From contig NZ_JAMFLG010000023.1 in assembly GCF_023502205.1 (NCBI RefSeq), positions 17,188 through 81,187 of the forward strand: a stretch of DNA of 64,000 nucleotides, in the 5' to 3' direction. A program made the translations under genes and the position numbers. A model generated the notes under the pieces. It made no database searches. It was given only the letters and a program-made list of their open reading frames with translations, and was not told the origin of the DNA. The DNA is from Aquiflexum sp. TKW24L. GTDB taxonomy: Bacteria > Bacteroidota > Bacteroidia > Cytophagales > Cyclobacteriaceae. Below, one piece after another: positions 8,477 through 18,350 of the stretch; position 1 is the stretch's first letter, and each line of letters begins with the position of its first letter.

Positions 8477-9671
8477 AATACGGGAAGAAGTTGGGATTTA
8501 TCCCCAAGAAGCAGTAGCGAAAATTAAGCAATCTCAAAATTCATTACTCATTGGCGTGCCGATGGAAACGGCTGCCCAAGAGAAAAGGGTGGTTTTGACC
8601 CCTGATGCTGTTGCGCTCTTGGTCAATAATGGTCTTCAGGTATTGGTAGAAACCAATGCAGGTAAAGAATCAAAATTTACGGACAAAGAGTACTCCGATG
8701 CGGGTGCCAAAGTTGTTTATTCTGCCAAGGAAGCATTCGATGCAGAGGTTATTATCAAAGTAGAACCTCCCACAGAAGAAGAAATTAATTTCATGAGATC
8801 AGGTTCGTGTTTGATTTCTGCACTCCAATTGGGAAAGCAAAATGCTGATTACATACATGCCTTAAATAAAAAAAGAATTACTGCGGTCTCTTACGAAAAC
8901 CTTGAGGATAAGGTAGGAGGTATGCCGGTAGTCCGGGCCATGAGTGAAATTGCGGGTAGTACAGTGATGCTCATTGCAGCCGAGTACCTAAGCAGTGTCA
9001 ACAATGGGAAAGGATTGATTATGGGAGGCATTACGGGAGTTCCGCCTACTCAGGTGGTTATAGTCGGTGCCGGAACAGTAGCTGAATATGCAGCAAGGAC
9101 GGCTTTGGGATTGGGAGCGAGTATCAAGGTTTTTGACAATCACATCTATAAGCTCCGAAGAATCAAGCACTTACTTGGTCAGCAAGTATTTACTTCCACA
9201 ATAGATAATTATACTTTAGGAAATGCAATCAAAGAAGCAGATGTAGTCATCGGTGCCCTGAGAGCCGAAAAAGGCCGGAACAAAATAGTGGTTAGTGAGG
9301 AAATGGTGGCGGCGATGATGGAAGGTAGCGTTATCATAGATGTGTCTATCGATCAGGGAGGCTGTATCGAAACTTCAGAAATGACCTTCCACGATGCCCC
9401 TACATTTGTCAAATACGGAGTAATACATTATTGCGTACCCAATATCGCATCCAGGGTGTCAAGAACTGCTTCTTGTGCGCTGAGCAATATTTTTACACCC
9501 ATTTTGCTTCATATGGCTGATCTGGGAGGGGCAGAAGAAATGATTTTTAATTATAAGTGGTTTATGAAAGGAGTTTACACCTATAGAGGAAGCTTAACAA
9601 ATGCTTACTTAGCAAGGAAATTTTCCATGACACACAAGGAGTTGTTATTGCTCCTTGCTGCACGGTACTAA
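8457..9671 (+). CDS. ald: Alanine dehydrogenase-like protein (catalytic His not conserved)
   Basis: A 404-residue member of the alanine dehydrogenase / PntA-like family, which interconverts alanine and pyruvate with NAD(H). Seen: IGVPMETAAQEKRVVLTP with the substrate Arg, EVIIKVEPP with the catalytic Lys, the Rossmann motif VVIVGAGTVAEYAA, and VSIDQGGCIETS with the active-site Asp. The segment that normally reads LHLA with the catalytic His reads ALQLGKQ here, so the His is replaced by Gln. An N-terminal extension of about 30 residues precedes the usual start. The family is clear, but dehydrogenase activity on alanine is uncertain. Confidence 0.8.
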   Translation: MGKQMVEIREEVGIYPQEAVAKIKQSQNSLLIGVPMETAAQEKRVVLTPDAVALLVNNGLQVLVETNAGKESKFTDKEYSDAGAKVVYSAKEAFDAEVIIKVEPPTEEEINFMRSGSCLISALQLGKQNADYIHALNKKRITAVSYENLEDKVGGMPVVRAMSEIAGSTVMLIAAEYLSSVNNGKGLIMGGITGVPPTQVVIVGAGTVAEYAARTALGLGASIKVFDNHIYKLRRIKHLLGQQVFTSTIDNYTLGNAIKEADVVIGALRAEKGRNKIVVSEEMVAAMMEGSVIIDVSIDQGGCIETSEMTFHDAPTFVKYGVIHYCVPNIASRVSRTASCALSNIFTPILLHMADLGGAEEMIFNYKWFMKGVYTYRGSLTNAYLARKFSMTHKELLLLLAARY

Positions 9672-9674
9672 AAA

Positions 9675-10139
9675 TTATTTTTGCTGAATCATCACCTCAA
9701 GATTTTTGTTAGTCTCAACAAGATCTTCCATAAGCTTTTTGTTTTCTTTTCTTAGCGAAAATACCTCAAAGGCATTTTTGATGACCGTCCGCATGTAATC
9801 TTCTTCCCAAGGTTTGGTCAGGTAGTGGTAAACCTGGCTTTTATTGATGGCATCAATGACTGCTTGTATATCAGTGTAACCTGTCAAGAGGATCCGAATA
9901 GGTTCAGGATGGTCAGGAATAACAGAAGCCAAAAAATCCACCCCGGTTTCGTCAGGCATCCTTTGGTCAGTAATTATAATGTCCACTTCATTGGATTCTA
10001 ATAATTCTCTACCTTCTTGGGCCGAAAGCGCAAGGTGGATTTTGTAATCTCTTCTAAATGTAGCTTTGAATGCCTGAAGGTTGTTTTCTTCATCATCTAC
10101 ATAGAGTATCCTGATTTTATCGCTGGGTGATTCGGGCAT
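9675..10139 (-). CDS. Single-domain response regulator
   Basis: A 154-residue CheY-like receiver: ILYVDDEENN acidic pocket, DIIITDQRMP with the phosphoacceptor Asp (about residue 57), ILLTGY with the conserved Thr, and YLTKPWEE with the Lys. About 30 residues of charged helix (LRKENKKLMEDLVETNKN) follow and probably form a short coiled coil. No output domain is present. The receiver closely resembles that of the hybrid kinase at 12842-13933 (both have DQRMP, RILLTGY and KPW). It is convergent with the ald-like gene and divergent from the 7TMR-DISM kinase gene, so it is a likely partner of these kinases. Confidence 0.88.
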   Translation of the reverse strand: MPESPSDKIRILYVDDEENNLQAFKATFRRDYKIHLALSAQEGRELLESNEVDIIITDQRMPDETGVDFLASVIPDHPEPIRILLTGYTDIQAVIDAINKSQVYHYLTKPWEEDYMRTVIKNAFEVFSLRKENKKLMEDLVETNKNLEVMIQQK

Positions 10140-10734
10140 TTAATATTTACTTGTGGTGAAACTTTAGGTACAAGTTTAAGTATATATTCAACTTAATGTT
10201 AATTTTAATCAAAAAAATTTTTTCCTTTTAAGGAATTGTCCAAATGTCGGTATAAAATTCCTTTTTTATAATTTTTTTTACACTTCTATTATGATTATTG
10301 GTTGATTCACATAACTTTACTGCTGATACCCACCCTTACTGCCTCTACATGAGATTGGCTTCAATGCTTGATTTACACCTTCAGAATGAAATTTTATTTA
10401 TGAGTTTGCATTTTCCTTCTTTTTGGATTTTGTTAATGAGGTTATCTTGGATTTGGAATGGGACACAAACTGGTCTGTTAATGTTTTTAAAATCAATATC
10501 GTCTTCCATCGCTTTTATAAAATTCATGAAACCATTAAAGTTTATTTTTAAGTATTACCGACTTTTCATAAGGAGGGCCGAAAAGATTGATTCTGCCTGG
10601 TTTGTTTCTTTTTTGGAAGATGATAAATGGAATTATTTTAGCCCTAATAATCAATGGACTAATAAGGAATTAACACCTGGACATACAATCAGCTTTGGAA
10701 GTGATTTAAAACTACCAATTCCAAACTTGAATTT
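10140..10734. other. 595-base non-coding or degraded region upstream of the 7TMR-DISM kinase gene
   Basis: The region is AT-rich. AAGGAATT (10230-10237) and AATTCCTT (10256-10263) form a hairpin followed by a T run on the plus strand, a terminator-like structure with no obvious gene before it. Between 10390 and 10738 two different frames each give a protein-like stretch: about 50 codons in one frame (with EWDTNWSVNVFKINI), then a later stretch in another frame ending in ELTPGHTISFGSDLK. The order and composition resemble a decayed carbohydrate-binding or beta-sandwich module. A 146-codon open frame (10298-10738) spans it, but I do not accept it as a gene. Confidence 0.4.
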
Positions 10735-12849
10735 ATGATCGTTTTCCTCGTTAATATATTACTACTTTTGAGCAATCCGCTTCTTCAATTGGATAATACT
10801 CCCGGTATGGTGGATGTTTCCAATTTTGAATTTTTGATGGATCCAAATGGTGATTATAACATCTCAGAAGTGATTTCCAATACAAACTTTTTTCCGATCT
10901 ACTCCAAAAACCCTAACTTCGGTTTGGGAGAAGAGACAGTGTGGTTAAGGTTTGAATTTGAATCACTTGGCAAACAGAATGAGAAAAAGTACCTCGTGAT
11001 CAATAATCCAAATATAGATGAAGTTTATTATTATTTGGTCAGGGACGGGGAAGTGAAAATAAATCAGGTAAGTGGCAGAATTCATGATTTCTATGATCGG
11101 ATCATTCCTTCACGGAAAGTAATTTTTGACCTTGAAATAGAAGAGGGCGTGTCTGATGAAATTTACCTAAAAATAAGGAGTAGTGGCAAGAGGATGGTTT
11201 CAGCAAGTATAGCAGATGTGCAGACCCTCAATGACCTGCTTAATTTTGAGAATATCATTTTTGGAATATTTACAGGAGTATTCTTTGGCCTGTTTTTTTA
11301 CAATCTATTTCTTTATTTCTCTCTCAATGACAATACTTACCTCATTTATGTGTCGTATATCTTACTCGTTTGGGTAGGGCAGTCAGCCATTTTGGGTTTT
11401 GCACAAGAATGGCTTTGGCCAAATTGGGTTTGGATGAATTTGAGGTCAAATGTGCTTTTCTCAGTTACTGGGAGTATATGTGCGATTTGGTTTGTCCAGT
11501 CTTTTCTTAAAACAAAGAAATACCTACCCAAATTGGATAAGGGGCTGTCGATAATTTATGGAGTTTATGGGTTGATTTTGATCGGTAATATTTTGGGCTT
11601 ATTGGCTATTTCTTATGCTGTATTTTTGGTCACGCAAGCGATTGTAATTCCATATGTATTTTTAATGTCAATTTTCATCCTAAAAAGTGGATTTAAGCCG
11701 GCAAGGTTTTTCTTGATAGCTTGGTCCGTTTTTATGGTAGGTATATACCTCTATGTACTTACTCAGATGGGGTTGATTCCCTTTTCTCAGCCTTATTTTT
11801 ATTTGATGCCATTTGGAGCCACCTTGGGGGTGATTCTTTTGTCATTTGCCTTGGCTGATAGGATCAATGACCAAAAAAAGGAAAATGATATTGAGCAAAT
11901 TAAAAAACTCAAATTATTGGAAGAACATGAGAGCCGGATAATTGAGCAAAATGAATTTCTGGAGGAAAAAGTAAAGCAAAGGACAGAAGAGCTCGAACAT
12001 ACCCTCCACAATCTCCAAAATACCCAGACCCAGTTGGTCAACCAAGAAAAAATGGCTTCATTGGGACAATTGACAGCAGGAATAGCGCACGAAATCAATA
12101 ATCCGATCAACTTTGTAAGCTCAAACATTTCTCCACTGAAGAGAGATATCAACGATTTGCTGGAGATAGTGAATGCTTACAGGGAGAAAGGAAAGCTTGA
12201 GTTCACAGATTCCGCCAAAAAAGATCTTCAGCAAATCGAAGAAGACATAGAGTTTGATTATATTCTGAAGGAGATAGATCAGTTGTTGAGGGGAATGGAA
12301 GAAGGAGCAAAAAGAACAGTGGAGATTGTCAAAGGATTAAGGCTGTTTTCTAGGGTCGATGAACAAGATGTCAAAAGAGTTGATATCCATGACGGCATCA
12401 ACAGTACTTTGATTTTGCTCAATAGCTCGATGGCAGGGAAAATCCAAGTCTACAAGGAATTTGGAAATATCCCGATCATTGAATGCTTGCCCGGGAAACT
12501 CAATCAGGTTTTTATGAATATCATCACCAATGCCATTCATGCCTTATTGGATAATCTGGATAAAATTTCAGAACCAAAGATTACGATTAGAACAATTCAC
12601 ACCGGAGAAAAAATCAGAATAGAAATAGAAGACAATGGGTTTGGCATGCCGGCTAAAGTTAAACAGCGGATTTTTGAACCCTTTTTTACAACCAAAGCAG
12701 TAGGAAAAGGTACAGGTCTGGGCCTTTCAATTGTCTACACCATCATCGAAAACCACAAAGGGACACTTGAAGTTCGTACGGAGCAAGGCAAAGGAACCAA
12801 TTTTATCATTACCCTTCCAACTTATCAAAATACCGAGCAGAATGACTGA
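10735..12849 (+). CDS. Sensor histidine kinase with 7TMR-DISM sensor
   Basis: A 704-residue kinase. After a signal-like segment ([17 protein letters not shown]) there is an extracytoplasmic domain (about 25-175, DISMED2-like), then seven predicted membrane helices (about 180-380), a coiled coil (about 385-430), the phosphoacceptor box [12 protein letters not shown] (about residue 450) and an HATPase domain. The latter shows the N box [26 protein letters not shown] and GTGLGLSIV. It is a membrane receptor kinase; 7TMR-DISM sensors are thought to bind carbohydrate-like or other small ligands. Its stop overlaps the start of the next kinase gene by 8 bases, which indicates co-transcription. Confidence 0.92.
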   Translation: MIVFLVNILLLLSNPLLQLDNTPGMVDVSNFEFLMDPNGDYNISEVISNTNFFPIYSKNPNFGLGEETVWLRFEFESLGKQNEKKYLVINNPNIDEVYYYLVRDGEVKINQVSGRIHDFYDRIIPSRKVIFDLEIEEGVSDEIYLKIRSSGKRMVSASIADVQTLNDLLNFENIIFGIFTGVFFGLFFYNLFLYFSLNDNTYLIYVSYILLVWVGQSAILGFAQEWLWPNWVWMNLRSNVLFSVTGSICAIWFVQSFLKTKKYLPKLDKGLSIIYGVYGLILIGNILGLLAISYAVFLVTQAIVIPYVFLMSIFILKSGFKPARFFLIAWSVFMVGIYLYVLTQMGLIPFSQPYFYLMPFGATLGVILLSFALADRINDQKKENDIEQIKKLKLLEEHESRIIEQNEFLEEKVKQRTEELEHTLHNLQNTQTQLVNQEKMASLGQLTAGIAHEINNPINFVSSNISPLKRDINDLLEIVNAYREKGKLEFTDSAKKDLQQIEEDIEFDYILKEIDQLLRGMEEGAKRTVEIVKGLRLFSRVDEQDVKRVDIHDGINSTLILLNSSMAGKIQVYKEFGNIPIIECLPGKLNQVFMNIITNAIHALLDNLDKISEPKITIRTIHTGEKIRIEIEDNGFGMPAKVKQRIFEPFFTTKAVGKGTGLGLSIVYTIIENHKGTLEVRTEQGKGTNFIITLPTYQNTEQND

Positions 12850-13933
12850 CAAGATTATAGTACTCTATATTGATGACGAAGACAATAACCTGAACTCCTT
12901 CAAGGCAAGTTTGAGGAAAGAATATAGGGTCATTACAGCCATTGATGCATTTGAAGGTCTGAAAATCGCAGAGAAAGAGGAACTACACGTGGTGATCGCC
13001 GATCAGAGAATGCCGGGATTGGATGGGGTGGAGTTTTTTGAAAGGTTGATGAAAATCAATCCTGATCCTGTCAGGATCCTTCTTACAGGGTATTCTGATA
13101 TCGCCGATGTCATCGATGCCATAAATAGGGGGCAGGTATACAAGTTTATAGACAAGCCTTGGAATATTGAGCAGATAAGAAATGCTATCAAAACTGCCGG
13201 TGACATTTATTTTGCGAGGAAGGAGCTAAAAGATAAAAATGAGCGTCTGCAGAAAATTCATTCTGAGATGAACCAGTTTGTGTATTCGCTTTCCCATGAG
13301 TTGAGAGGGCCGCTGATGAGCATCTCAGGTGTGTCCAAGCTTGCAAAAATGGAAGCAAAAGATCCTTCCGTCTTGGAATATTTCGATCTGATAGATACTG
13401 CGACAGATAAGCTTGATGAATTTATTTACAAAATGCTGGATTTCTACAGGTCGACAAAAATTGAAAATAAAGTCAGCGAAATTGATTTTGACGAAGTCGT
13501 GACACAGCAATTAGAAATCTACAGGCAAAAATGGGATATGGAAGGAATTGCGATCAATATCAACATCAACCAAAACTCAACATTTAATTCTGATGATTCC
13601 AAAATCCGTGTGATTTTAAACAACCTATTTCATAATGCAGTAGTATTTCAAAAAGAAAACAGTTTAGGAAAATTTATCAATGTTGATATCAATGTGGCGG
13701 ACAATATTGCCACCATTATTTTGGAGGATAATGGAGTCGGAATCGAGGATAAGTTGATTGATGATGTATTCAACCTGTTCCAAAGAGCTACTCAAAAAAA
13801 TGTAGGTTCAGGACTTGGGTTATATATGGTCAAGGAATCGGCTATTCAGATGGGAGGTAAGGTCAAATTGGAATCAACTGTAGACATCGGGACAAAAGTG
13901 ACAGTGACATTACCAAGTTTGATTCTAGACTAA
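12842..13933 (+). CDS. Response regulator-histidine kinase hybrid (receiver first)
   Basis: A 363-residue cytoplasmic protein. The receiver (about 1-120) has VLYIDDEDNN, VVIADQRMPG, RILLTGYSD and FIDKPW. It is followed by a short coiled coil, the HisKA box LSHELRGPLMS (about residue 150) and an HATPase domain with NNLFHNAVVF, DNGVGIED and GSGLGLYMVKE. The receiver-first order suggests that the upstream membrane kinase phosphorylates it and thereby controls its own kinase activity. I chose the ATG at 12842 ([13 protein letters not shown]) because the longer open frame only extends into the preceding gene. No DNA-binding domain is present. Confidence 0.9.
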   Translation: MTDKIIVLYIDDEDNNLNSFKASLRKEYRVITAIDAFEGLKIAEKEELHVVIADQRMPGLDGVEFFERLMKINPDPVRILLTGYSDIADVIDAINRGQVYKFIDKPWNIEQIRNAIKTAGDIYFARKELKDKNERLQKIHSEMNQFVYSLSHELRGPLMSISGVSKLAKMEAKDPSVLEYFDLIDTATDKLDEFIYKMLDFYRSTKIENKVSEIDFDEVVTQQLEIYRQKWDMEGIAINININQNSTFNSDDSKIRVILNNLFHNAVVFQKENSLGKFINVDINVADNIATIILEDNGVGIEDKLIDDVFNLFQRATQKNVGSGLGLYMVKESAIQMGGKVKLESTVDIGTKVTVTLPSLILD

Positions 13934-14066
13934 ACATTGAAAATAGATCAATTTTTTTTTTAAAGAAGAGTATAAGTCTGGGTTGGGTTAATTTTGTTTG
14001 AATTAAACGCGATTTTCCTGTTTCTTTGGTTTTTATTTCATTTTCCACACAATAAAGTTTTTAGAT

Positions 14067-14606
14067 ATGATCAATCCTTGGCATGATGTCAACATAGGTA
14101 AAGATGCGCCAGAATTTGTAATGGGCGTAATAGAAATCCCCAAAGGCAGTAAAGGTAAATATGAGCTGGATAAAGTAACCGGAATGCTTTTGTTGGACAG
14201 GGTTTTGTTTTCTGCTGTCCATTATCCTGCAAATTATGGTTTCATTCCACAGACTTTCTGTGATGATAAAGATCCCTTGGATATCCTCATTATTTCCCAG
14301 ATAGATATTCCTTCCATGACTTTGGTCAAAGCAAAAGTGATTGGTGTCATGAGGATGGTGGATGGTGGAGAAGCTGATGACAAAATCATTGCTGTAGCTT
14401 CTGAAGACCAGTCTGTCAATTATATCAATGATATCGATGAACTTCCTCCCCACTTGATGAAGGAGGTACACAGGTTTTTTGAGGATTACAAAAAATTAGA
14501 AAATAAGGAAGTTAAGGTGGAGGATTTTTTGGGTAAAGAGGAAGCTTTCAAAATTATACATGAAAGCATTGCCCTTTATGATTTGAATTTTAGAACCAAA
14601 AGATAA
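14067..14606 (+). CDS. ppa: Inorganic pyrophosphatase, family I
   Basis: A 179-residue soluble enzyme that hydrolyses pyrophosphate to phosphate. It shows the conserved [14 protein letters not shown] substrate region, [12 protein letters not shown], and the family signature DKDPLDIL with three metal-binding Asp residues. The length agrees with bacterial family I enzymes. A TAATTTTG at 13989-13996 fits the -7 element of a Bacteroidota promoter, although I see no good -33 partner. A clear terminator follows the stop. Confidence 0.96.
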   Translation: MINPWHDVNIGKDAPEFVMGVIEIPKGSKGKYELDKVTGMLLLDRVLFSAVHYPANYGFIPQTFCDDKDPLDILIISQIDIPSMTLVKAKVIGVMRMVDGGEADDKIIAVASEDQSVNYINDIDELPPHLMKEVHRFFEDYKKLENKEVKVEDFLGKEEAFKIIHESIALYDLNFRTKR

Positions 14607-14612
14607 TAAAAT

Positions 14613-14639
14613 GCCCGGGTGTCAAATCCGGGCTTTTTT
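14613..14639 (+). terminator. Intrinsic terminator of ppa
   Basis: GCCCGG (14613-14618) pairs with CCGGGC (14628-14633) around a 9-base loop and is followed by TTTTTT. Confidence 0.92.
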
Positions 14640-14666
14640 AATTTTTTTAAATAGCCAAATAAAATA

Positions 14667-15128
14667 TTACGATTTTTTCCGCTCAGCTATTTTTTTCTTA
14701 GGGAGTTTTTTGTGTAGGTATTTCGAAAACTCATCGTAATTGAGATGTTCATGGTTACTGATGGTAAATGAGCTTTTGTCTTCAAACACGATTGTAAGTT
14801 GCTTAAATTCTTTTTTATTGGTGATGACCGATTCTTCTTCCCAAACCAAAACCTGGGCAAGGGTATAAGTTTTTTCTTTGCCTTGAAGCGGAATTTTTGT
14901 GATGATTTTGTCATTTCCGATAGAAATGAATTTATAAGCAGCCATCATTTTGACCAAAAGCAAGACAATTACCAAGGTAAGAATGACCGTTGCAATCAGA
15001 TAAATGGCAAGTGCAAATGTCCTTTTGGTAGCAAAATGGTTGAGAATATATATCAAGCCAGAAATCTGGACAATTACAATCAGTCCCAGCGCAAAAAGAG
15101 TACTTGATTTTGGTCTGCTTTGGATCAT
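14667..15128 (-). CDS. Two-helix membrane protein with PH-like cytoplasmic domain
   Basis: A 153-residue protein with two membrane helices (about residues 10-30 and 40-62), then a compact domain of about 65 residues with alternating beta pattern (ISIGNDKIITKIPLQGKEKTY and on), and a basic tail KKLPKKKIAERKKS. The topology resembles small bacterial PH-like membrane proteins, but I cannot name a family. It overlaps the acpH stop by ATGA and so is translated with it. Confidence 0.72.
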   Translation of the reverse strand: MIQSRPKSSTLFALGLIVIVQISGLIYILNHFATKRTFALAIYLIATVILTLVIVLLLVKMMAAYKFISIGNDKIITKIPLQGKEKTYTLAQVLVWEEESVITNKKEFKQLTIVFEDKSSFTISNHEHLNYDEFSKYLHKKLPKKKIAERKKS

Positions 15129-15718
15129 GTCTCACGTAATTCTTTGAGCGTTTTCTTGGAGTGTGCCACAATATCTTCAAAGAAATCACCAAAATGAACT
15201 TTCAGGTATTCATGGTGCTGGTCCAAGAAAACATGGGCAGTTTCCATCTTGGAATTGAATTTGGCTCTTTTGGCCATTCCTGTCATGGCTCTTCTGATGC
15301 CGTCAAGTTCTCCGTATCCTGCTAGCCAATTGTAATACTTCATATAGCCGAAAGTCTGCAAAAATTTCTCTGGCAAAGAATCCGCGTATTCATCAATGGT
15401 GGTATAAACCTCCTCAGCAAATTGGTCCAAGGGCACATGGTGGTAGTTTTTCCAATACCTACCCAAAAAATAATCAAAATACATATCCGTGATTACCATG
15501 GAATATCTCCCATATTCGGGTCTCAATATCGCTTGGGCTTCTTTTACCACAGGATGTGAATCGGTAAATTTATCTATACTCCAATGAAGTTTGATGCCGA
15601 CAACAATGTCCTTGTCATAGGTGTTCTCAATATCTCCACGGACAAAATCTCCGATAAAGTTTCCGACAAGGACTTTGGGATCCCCGAAGGACAAATAAGC
15701 ATGGGCTAGAAAATTCAC
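15125..15718 (-). CDS. acpH: Acyl carrier protein phosphodiesterase
   Basis: A 197-residue protein starting MNFLAHAYLSFGDPKVLVGNFIGDFVRG, the typical N-terminus of the AcpH (ACP phosphodiesterase) family. AcpH removes the 4'-phosphopantetheine group from acyl carrier protein and belongs to the HD-like fold; the family's conserved His and Asp residues are visible in HWSIDKFTDSHPVV and VITDMYFDYFLGRYW. It is divergent from the helicase gene by 71 bases. Confidence 0.9.
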   Translation of the reverse strand: MNFLAHAYLSFGDPKVLVGNFIGDFVRGDIENTYDKDIVVGIKLHWSIDKFTDSHPVVKEAQAILRPEYGRYSMVITDMYFDYFLGRYWKNYHHVPLDQFAEEVYTTIDEYADSLPEKFLQTFGYMKYYNWLAGYGELDGIRRAMTGMAKRAKFNSKMETAHVFLDQHHEYLKVHFGDFFEDIVAHSKKTLKELRET

Positions 15719-15789
15719 GTAATTATGTTTAGACTGTTTGGATTGAGAGATAGATTATAAGTTATTTTCAGTTTTAAATGTAATAATAG

Positions 15790-17712
15790 ATGAGAAATAT
15801 TCAGGAAGAATTAAAAAATTCTTTAAAACTTTTGAAACAGGAATGGGAAGAAGACTTGATTCAGTACAAGAAAAAGTTTTTGTACACTTCAATTTCAGAT
15901 AAAAAGGAAGAAGGGGTTTGTTGGTATCCTGTCCAATTAAAGAGATCTAAAATCGGTTTTGGGGAAAGGCTGATAATTGAACTGGAAAGATTTGACATGG
16001 GCACACCTCATGTTTTCCAATCAGGAAAGTCTGTTTCGATTTTTTCAAACCAGGCCCAATTTCAAAATCAACGAATCAATGGTGTGATCAATCAGGTGAA
16101 AAAAGACATAATGATAGTGACTTTACAAGCTGAAGATGTACCTGAATGGATGCATCAAGGTAAATTGGGTGTGGATTTACTTTTTGATGAGGCGAGCTAC
16201 CGGGAAATGGAATCAGCTTTGAAGGCCGTTATCAAATCGGAAAAAGGAAGATTGGGAGAATTAAAAGAAGTTTTATTAGGGGAGAAAGTTCCAGATCTGA
16301 ATCCAATTGTTTCAAAAAAAGTAGACCAACTTAATTCCAGCCAAAACGAAGCATTAAACATAGTCAGCGCCTCCAAAGATGTTGCCATTATCCATGGACC
16401 TCCAGGGACTGGAAAGACCACTACGCTTGTCGCATCAATAGTCCAGGCGCTAGAAGGACACAAACAGGTATTGGTTTGTGCGCCTAGCAATTCCGCTGTG
16501 GATTATTTGGTGGAAAAATTATTGGAACTCAACGTTAAAACCCTTCGCATAGGTCATCCTGCAAGGGTGGAGGATCACATCCTGTCTCAAACTTTAGATG
16601 CCAAAATTGCCCTACACGATAGCTATAAAGATTTGAAGCGGCTCAAAAAGTCAGCGGATGATTATAGAAAGCTTGGCCAAAAACATAAACGGACTTTTGG
16701 ACCAGAGGAAAGGATGCAACGGCGGCGGATGTTTGATGAAGCCAACCGCTGTAAGGATGAAGCAGAAAGTCTCCAGGATTATATTATGTATGATATTTTT
16801 CAAGATACCCAAGTGGTTGCTTGTACGCTTGTCGGAGCGGCCAACTCGGCTCTAAAGGGGATGAGTTTCCCGATTGTATTTATAGATGAAGCTGCACAGG
16901 GATTAGAGGCAGCTACTTGGATTCCGATCCAAAAAGCGGCAAAGGTCGTGATGGCAGGTGACCATTGTCAGCTGCCACCTACGATCAAATCTTACGAAGC
17001 TGCCAAAAATGGATTAAGCGAAACACTATTTGAAAAAGTGATCAAAAGAAAACCCGAAGCTTCCAAAATGCTTTCCCTTCAATATAGAATGCCACAACTG
17101 ATCATGGGTTTTTCGAGCAAGTACTTTTATCATAGCGGATTGAGGGCCGCCGAAAATACACTCCAACATTTTCTTACTCCCGATGAACCGGTTTTAGAAT
17201 TTATTGATACAGCAGGGAGTGGATTTACAGAACAACAAGAGGAAGAGTCACTCAGTACTTTCAATCTGGAGGAAGCTAGATTTTCATTACGATACCTAGA
17301 AAATCTCCTCAAAAGAACCGGAATCGCAGAAATCAAAACCAAACAATGGAATATCGGACTCATCGCACCCTATCGCGCCCAGGTCAGAAGGTTTAATGAA
17401 CTGGTATTTGAATCCTATGAATTCCCAAACCTGCGCTCTTTCTCTGAACTGTTGACCATCGACTCGATTGATGGATTTCAAGGACAGGAGCGGGATATTA
17501 TCGTCATCAGCCTTGTCAGGTCCAATGCAAAAGGAGAAATCGGTTTCTTGGCGGATACAAGAAGAATGAACGTGGCGCTGACCCGAGCAAAAAGAAAATT
17601 GATAGTTGTAGGGGACAGCGCGACGCTGAGCATCCATCCATTTTACAACTCATTCTTTGATTACATTGATGCGAATGGTTGCTATAAAAGTGTTTATGAA
17701 TACTTGGATTAA
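15790..17712 (+). CDS. Superfamily I DNA/RNA helicase, UPF1/SMUBP-2-like
   Basis: A 640-residue helicase. An N-terminal region of about 180 residues with an OB-like segment precedes motif [13 protein letters not shown] (about residue 203). Motif Ia contains APSNSAVDYLVEKL, motif II is DEAAQ (about residue 365), motif III is AGDHCQLPP, motif IV lies near LQYRMP, motif V contains IDGFQGQERDIIVIS, and motif VI contains MNVALTRAKR. This is the set for the DNA2/NAM7 (UPF1-like) branch. Bacterial members are little characterised, so the substrate is not known. Confidence 0.92.
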   Translation: MRNIQEELKNSLKLLKQEWEEDLIQYKKKFLYTSISDKKEEGVCWYPVQLKRSKIGFGERLIIELERFDMGTPHVFQSGKSVSIFSNQAQFQNQRINGVINQVKKDIMIVTLQAEDVPEWMHQGKLGVDLLFDEASYREMESALKAVIKSEKGRLGELKEVLLGEKVPDLNPIVSKKVDQLNSSQNEALNIVSASKDVAIIHGPPGTGKTTTLVASIVQALEGHKQVLVCAPSNSAVDYLVEKLLELNVKTLRIGHPARVEDHILSQTLDAKIALHDSYKDLKRLKKSADDYRKLGQKHKRTFGPEERMQRRRMFDEANRCKDEAESLQDYIMYDIFQDTQVVACTLVGAANSALKGMSFPIVFIDEAAQGLEAATWIPIQKAAKVVMAGDHCQLPPTIKSYEAAKNGLSETLFEKVIKRKPEASKMLSLQYRMPQLIMGFSSKYFYHSGLRAAENTLQHFLTPDEPVLEFIDTAGSGFTEQQEEESLSTFNLEEARFSLRYLENLLKRTGIAEIKTKQWNIGLIAPYRAQVRRFNELVFESYEFPNLRSFSELLTIDSIDGFQGQERDIIVISLVRSNAKGEIGFLADTRRMNVALTRAKRKLIVVGDSATLSIHPFYNSFFDYIDANGCYKSVYEYLD

Positions 17713-17713
17713 A

Positions 17714-18259
17714 TCAGTTTTGTCTTGTTTTAAATTGTTCTTGGTTGAAATATACCCAGTTCAAATAGCTGAGCAAATCACCAAAAGTATCCGTAGCTTC
17801 CAGTATCTCGGTAGGAACTTCCCTACTTCTCAGCCTTGCCAATAGCTGTCCGTAAATGGCATTCAAGGCAATTTGGATCTCATGTTTCGGGGCATTTTCT
17901 CCGGCTTCGAGGAAGAGACGGATGAAATGAGGTTTTGCTTTTTGAAACAGATCAAAGTAATCCTTGTCGGTTTTGAGTAAAGACCAATGAATGGCGGCGA
18001 GTTTGTCTACCAATTCTTGGGTTTGGGGTAGATGGCCGGTTTCTTCCACTTTGGCATTTTTCATATCGAATGCCATATCGCTAAACCAAACCGCCGCCTC
18101 TGTTTTTTCTCCTTCCGAAATAGGGTAGTGGGAGATCACATATTGCCGGATATCCTCCATGTTGAAATTATAGACCCGCAATAAATCCTCCATTTGGTAC
18201 ATATAAATGATGTATTCAGGAATATTTTGGGCTTTTTTCTTTTCTGCAACTGCTCTCAT
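17714..18259 (-). CDS. DUF4924 family protein
   Basis: A 181-residue helical, soluble protein whose N-terminal half (AQNIPEYIIYMYQMEDLLRVY) and overall length match the Bacteroidota-restricted DUF4924 family. There is no signal peptide and I see no catalytic motif. Its stop faces the helicase stop with a single base between them, so the two genes converge without room for a separate terminator. Function unknown. Confidence 0.75.
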   Translation of the reverse strand: MRAVAEKKKAQNIPEYIIYMYQMEDLLRVYNFNMEDIRQYVISHYPISEGEKTEAAVWFSDMAFDMKNAKVEETGHLPQTQELVDKLAAIHWSLLKTDKDYFDLFQKAKPHFIRLFLEAGENAPKHEIQIALNAIYGQLLARLRSREVPTEILEATDTFGDLLSYLNWVYFNQEQFKTRQN

Positions 18260-18350
18260 TTTTCAAGTGTTAATTGATGTTGCAAAGAAAATAAGAAAGG
18301 TTGGTTTTTTACAATAAATGAGAAAGTGCGTACATTTAAGAAAAATCGTT

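Noticed and set aside
10298..10738. 146-codon open frame before the 7TMR-DISM kinase
   Set aside because: Poor composition, runs into the next gene, and the protein-like parts switch frames, so it is better explained as degraded sequence.
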